This document shows positions 61,429 through 64,000 of a stretch of DNA of 64,000 nt, piece after piece. Source of the DNA: Shumkonia mesophila (GTDB taxonomy: Bacteria; Pseudomonadota; Alphaproteobacteria; Rhodospirillales; Shumkoniaceae); assembly GCF_026163695.1 (NCBI RefSeq), contig NZ_JAOTID010000010.1, positions 1 to 64,000 on the forward strand. The letters are read 5' to 3'. The number at the start of each line of letters is the position of its first letter. Within the stretch, counting starts at the first letter, position 1. The notes below the pieces were generated by a model that worked only from the letters and a program-made list of their open reading frames with translations, did no database searches and was not told the origin of the DNA. The translations under genes were made by a program, and so were the position numbers.

Positions 61429-64000
61429 CTATTTCTGCTGGAGATCCAGCTTCACCTCGAAGACACCGTCGTTGGGGATGCGCTTGCGGCCGAAGCCCTT
61501 CGAGGCCGAGAGCTGGAGCATCTTGCGATTGTCCTCCAGCACCTGGCCGATCATCCACTTGGTGCCCCGCTCGCGACAGTACTTGATCATCTTGTCGAGG
61601 AGTTTGGAGCCCAACCCCATGTCCTGAAGGTCGGAGCGCACGACGATGGCGAATTCGGCCCGCTCGTTGTTCGGGTCGGTGACCGTGCGGACCACGGCAA
61701 GCGTTTCGCGTCCCGGCCCGTCCTTCTTGGGAGTGCTGGCGATGAACGCCATCTCACGGTCATAGTTGAGCTGGGTGAGCCGGGCCATTTCCGAATGGGG
61801 AAGCTGGCGGACGGTACCGAAGAAGCGGAAGCGGATGTCCTCGGGCGTCAGTTTCGAAACGAAGTCATAGTGCTCCGGTTCGTCCTCGGGCCGAATGGGA
61901 CGCAGGATGGTCTTGCGCCCATCGTTGAGGGGGAATTCCTCTTCGAGGTTCTTCGGATAGGGACGGATGGCCAGGCGCTTGCCTTCCTCGGCGGGAACGG
62001 GACGGACCCGGATTCTGGCGTCGACCGCCAGCACGCCCTTCTCGTCGGCGAACAGCGGGTTGATGTCGAGCTCGGCGATCTCGGGAAAATCGATGATCAG
62101 CTGCGAAATCTGCAGCAGGACCATCTTGACCGCATCGAGATCGGCCGCCGGCCGGTCGCGATAACCCTTCAGCAGCTTGTAGATGCGGGTCCGCGAGATC
62201 AGCTCGTCGGCCAGCGCCATGTTGAGCGGCGGCAGGGCGACGGCGCGATCCCCGATCACCTCGACGGCGGTGCCGCCGTGGCCGAACAGGATGGTCGGCC
62301 CGAAGATGTTGTCGGTGGTGGTGCCGACGATCAGCTCGTGAGCCCGCGGCCGGACCGCCATCTGCTGGACGGTGAACCCTTCCAGCTTGGCCTTGGGGAA
62401 GGCCTTGCCGATCTTTTCCAGCATCGTCCTGGCTTCGCTCAGCACGACATCGGCGGTGTCGAGGAACAGGCGCACGCCGCCGGCGTCGGACTTGTGCGTG
62501 ATGTCGGGCGACATGATCTTGAGGGCGACCGGGAAGCCGATCTCGGCGGCCTTCTTCGCCGCCTCTTCCGGCGTCTTCACGATTTCCGTGCGCACCGTGG
62601 GGATGCCATAGGCGGCGATGGCGGCCTTCGCCTCGGCCTCGCTCATCATTTCCCGCTTCTCGGCCATGACCTTCTTAATGAGGTTGCGGACGAATTCGGT
62701 ATCGGGCGTGAAGTCGGTTGGCGCCGACGGTGGAGTTTGCGTCAGCAGGTCCTGGTTGCGGCGGTAACGGACCATATGCATGAAGGCCTGGACGGCCCCC
62801 TCGGGGGTCTCGTAGGTCGCGATGCCGGCGTCCCGGAACATGCGGCGCGCCTCGGCGACAACCTGGCCGCCGATCCAACTGCTCAGGATGTTCGACTGGT
62901 TTTTCTTGGCGGTGTCGACGATGGCTTGCGCCGCCTCGGTGCTCGATGCGGTGGCGGTCGGGCAGTGCATGGCCAGGATGGCGTCGACTTCGGGCGCCTT
63001 GCACAGGATGTCAAGCGTGGCCGAATAGCGCTCGCCGGGGGCGTCGCCGATGATGTCGACCGGGTTGGACTTGGACCAGGTGTCGGGCAGCACGGCGTTG
63101 AGTTTCGCCAACGTTTCGGCCGACAGTTCGGCAAGGGTGCCGCCGCCTTTGATGAGGGCGTCGACGGCAAGCACACCGGCGCCGCCGCCGTTGGTCATGA
63201 TGACCAGGCGTTCGCCCTTGAGCGGGCGGGAACGGGCCAGAGTTTCGCTGGCCGCGAACAACTCGTCGATGGAATACACCCGCAGCATGCCGGCGCGGCT
63301 GATGGCGGCGTCATAAACGTCATCGGCGCCCGCGAGGGCGCCGGTGTGCGAGGCAGCCGCTTTGGCGCCCTCGGCAACCCGGCCCGATTTGATGACCAGA
63401 ATGGGTTTGTTGCGGGCCGCGGCGCGCGCCGCCGACATGAAGTTGCGCCGTTCCTTGATGGATTCGATGTAGAGCAGGATGGCACGGGTGTGCGGGTCGC
63501 TTCCCAGGAAATCGATGATGTCGCCGAAATCGATGTCGACGGTGTCACCCACCGATATGAAGTGCGAGAAGCCGATGTCGTGGGTGCGCGCCCAATCGAG
63601 AACGGCGGTGCAGAGCGCCCCCGATTGCGACACGAAGGCGATGCGCCCGGGCAGGGCGGGAAGATGCGAGAAGCTGGCGTTGAGGCCGATCCCCGGCACC
63701 AGCAGGCCCAGGCAGTTGGGGCCCAGAATGCGCAGGCCGTGGCAGCGGGCGTTGGCGACCATCACCTCCTGCAGGATGCGGCCATCCTTGTTCTTTTCTT
63801 GCGCTAGCCCGGCGGTCAGCACGATGGCGGCCTGGGTGCCGATCTTGCCGAGGTCGTCGATGACGCCGGGAACGGTCTGCGGAGGGGTGCAGATGACGGC
63901 CAGTTCCGGCGCCATCGGCAGGTCCTTGACGCCGGGGTAGGTGAGGACGCCGCTGACGGATTGGCGACGGGGATTGACCGGCATGATCGGCCCGTCAAAC
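61429..64000 (-). CDS. Acyl-CoA synthetase (NDP-forming)/GNAT fusion, protein lysine acetyltransferase Pat-like (5' end outside window)
   Basis: About 857 residues are visible. The frame stays open to the right edge, and the residues just beyond the ATG at 63984 (FDGPI-MPVNPRR) match the interior of the CoA-binding domain, so the true start lies outside. Order: CoA-binding domain, ligase-CoA domain (ILGPNCLGLLVPG, FVSQSGAL, SHTGALAGADDVYDAA), ATP-grasp domain (EKREMMSEAEAKAAIAAYGIPTVRTEIV, VALKIMSPDITHKSDAGGV) and a C-terminal GNAT (DLQDMGLGSKLLDKMIKYCRERG, EDNRKMLQLSASKGF). Such fusions acetylate acyl-CoA synthetases and other proteins. The SHTG histidine resembles the phospho-histidine site of active synthetases. 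Confidence 0.9.
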   Translation of the reverse strand, partial: FDGPIMPVNPRRQSVSGVLTYPGVKDLPMAPELAVICTPPQTVPGVIDDLGKIGTQAAIVLTAGLAQEKNKDGRILQEVMVANARCHGLRILGPNCLGLLVPGIGLNASFSHLPALPGRIAFVSQSGALCTAVLDWARTHDIGFSHFISVGDTVDIDFGDIIDFLGSDPHTRAILLYIESIKERRNFMSAARAAARNKPILVIKSGRVAEGAKAAASHTGALAGADDVYDAAISRAGMLRVYSIDELFAASETLARSRPLKGERLVIMTNGGGAGVLAVDALIKGGGTLAELSAETLAKLNAVLPDTWSKSNPVDIIGDAPGERYSATLDILCKAPEVDAILAMHCPTATASSTEAAQAIVDTAKKNQSNILSSWIGGQVVAEARRMFRDAGIATYETPEGAVQAFMHMVRYRRNQDLLTQTPPSAPTDFTPDTEFVRNLIKKVMAEKREMMSEAEAKAAIAAYGIPTVRTEIVKTPEEAAKKAAEIGFPVALKIMSPDITHKSDAGGVRLFLDTADVVLSEARTMLEKIGKAFPKAKLEGFTVQQMAVRPRAHELIVGTTTDNIFGPTILFGHGGTAVEVIGDRAVALPPLNMALADELISRTRIYKLLKGYRDRPAADLDAVKMVLLQISQLIIDFPEIAELDINPLFADEKGVLAVDARIRVRPVPAEEGKRLAIRPYPKNLEEEFPLNDGRKTILRPIRPEDEPEHYDFVSKLTPEDIRFRFFGTVRQLPHSEMARLTQLNYDREMAFIASTPKKDGPGRETLAVVRTVTDPNNERAEFAIVVRSDLQDMGLGSKLLDKMIKYCRERGTKWMIGQVLEDNRKMLQLSASKGFGRKRIPNDGVFEVKLDLQQK

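Overview
The window is 64 kb of GC-rich, densely coded bacterial chromosome. Gene content points to an alphaproteobacterium, most likely a Rhodospirillales-type organism: a complete hopanoid cluster, an alphaproteobacterial-style RpoH, Mla lipid-transport proteins, a CHASE2 adenylate cyclase, a flagellar-type stator pair, frequent GTG/TTG starts and many overlapping stop/start junctions. This placement is inferred from gene content, not from a marker tree. I see no rRNA or tRNA genes, CRISPR arrays, insertion sequences or prophage.

Layout. (1) 1-3571: tail of an unidentified gene, a three-PAS hybrid histidine kinase and a secreted class D beta-lactamase closed by a 17-bp-stem terminator. (2) 3593-7667: a sugar-acid catabolism unit made of an IlvD/Edd dehydratase divergent from a DapA-family lyase, a GntR regulator and a small tautomerase; the divergent promoter carries two interlocked perfect palindromes that look like the GntR operator. 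(3) 7697-10557: a DUF123 protein, an ADHFE1-like iron alcohol dehydrogenase and a quinone oxidoreductase-like enzyme.

(4) 10558-27727 is the most interesting block. An unusually AT-rich, repeat-filled control region leads into a group 3b-type [NiFe]-hydrogenase operon (beta, gamma, small and large subunits) with a DNA-binding-domain-less Crp-like protein inserted between beta and gamma. A maturation protease follows, then hypA, hypB, a hypF reduced to its Kae1-like carbamoyltransferase half, hypC, hypD, an antisense histidine kinase, a tiny membrane protein, hypE and hypX. Formate-tetrahydrofolate ligase (fhs) lies beyond an antisense MFS gene. Together hypX and fhs suggest a route formate -> 10-formyl-THF -> CO ligand for the hydrogenase, while the reduced HypF implies that carbamoyl-adenylate must come from another protein.

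(5) 27747-45505: a HAD phosphatase, then a hopanoid locus: an MlaC-family protein, hpnC, hpnB, hpnD, hpnE, shc (hpnF) and hpnG on the plus strand, hpnH and ispH on the minus strand, then hpnA, a nucleotidyltransferase and hpnN. Two further MlaC-family genes and an MlaA gene without a visible lipobox follow. The locus links isoprenoid supply (IspH), squalene synthesis (HpnCDE), cyclisation (Shc), C35 side-chain building (HpnH, HpnG, HpnA, possibly HpnB) and transport between membranes (HpnN, MlaA, MlaC-like proteins).

(6) 45549-46742: rpoH behind a long structured leader with a nine-codon upstream ORF. (7) 46946-51632: a four-gene Gld-like ABC export system. (8) 51682-58786: a SAM-hydrolase family protein, a metallo-beta-lactamase-fold hydrolase, a MotB/MotA stator pair, and a type I secretion adaptor and ABC transporter without substrate or TolC nearby. 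(9) 58787-64000: a CHASE2 adenylate cyclase behind tandem octamer repeats, and the convergent acyl-CoA synthetase/GNAT fusion (Pat-like), whose 5' end lies beyond the window.
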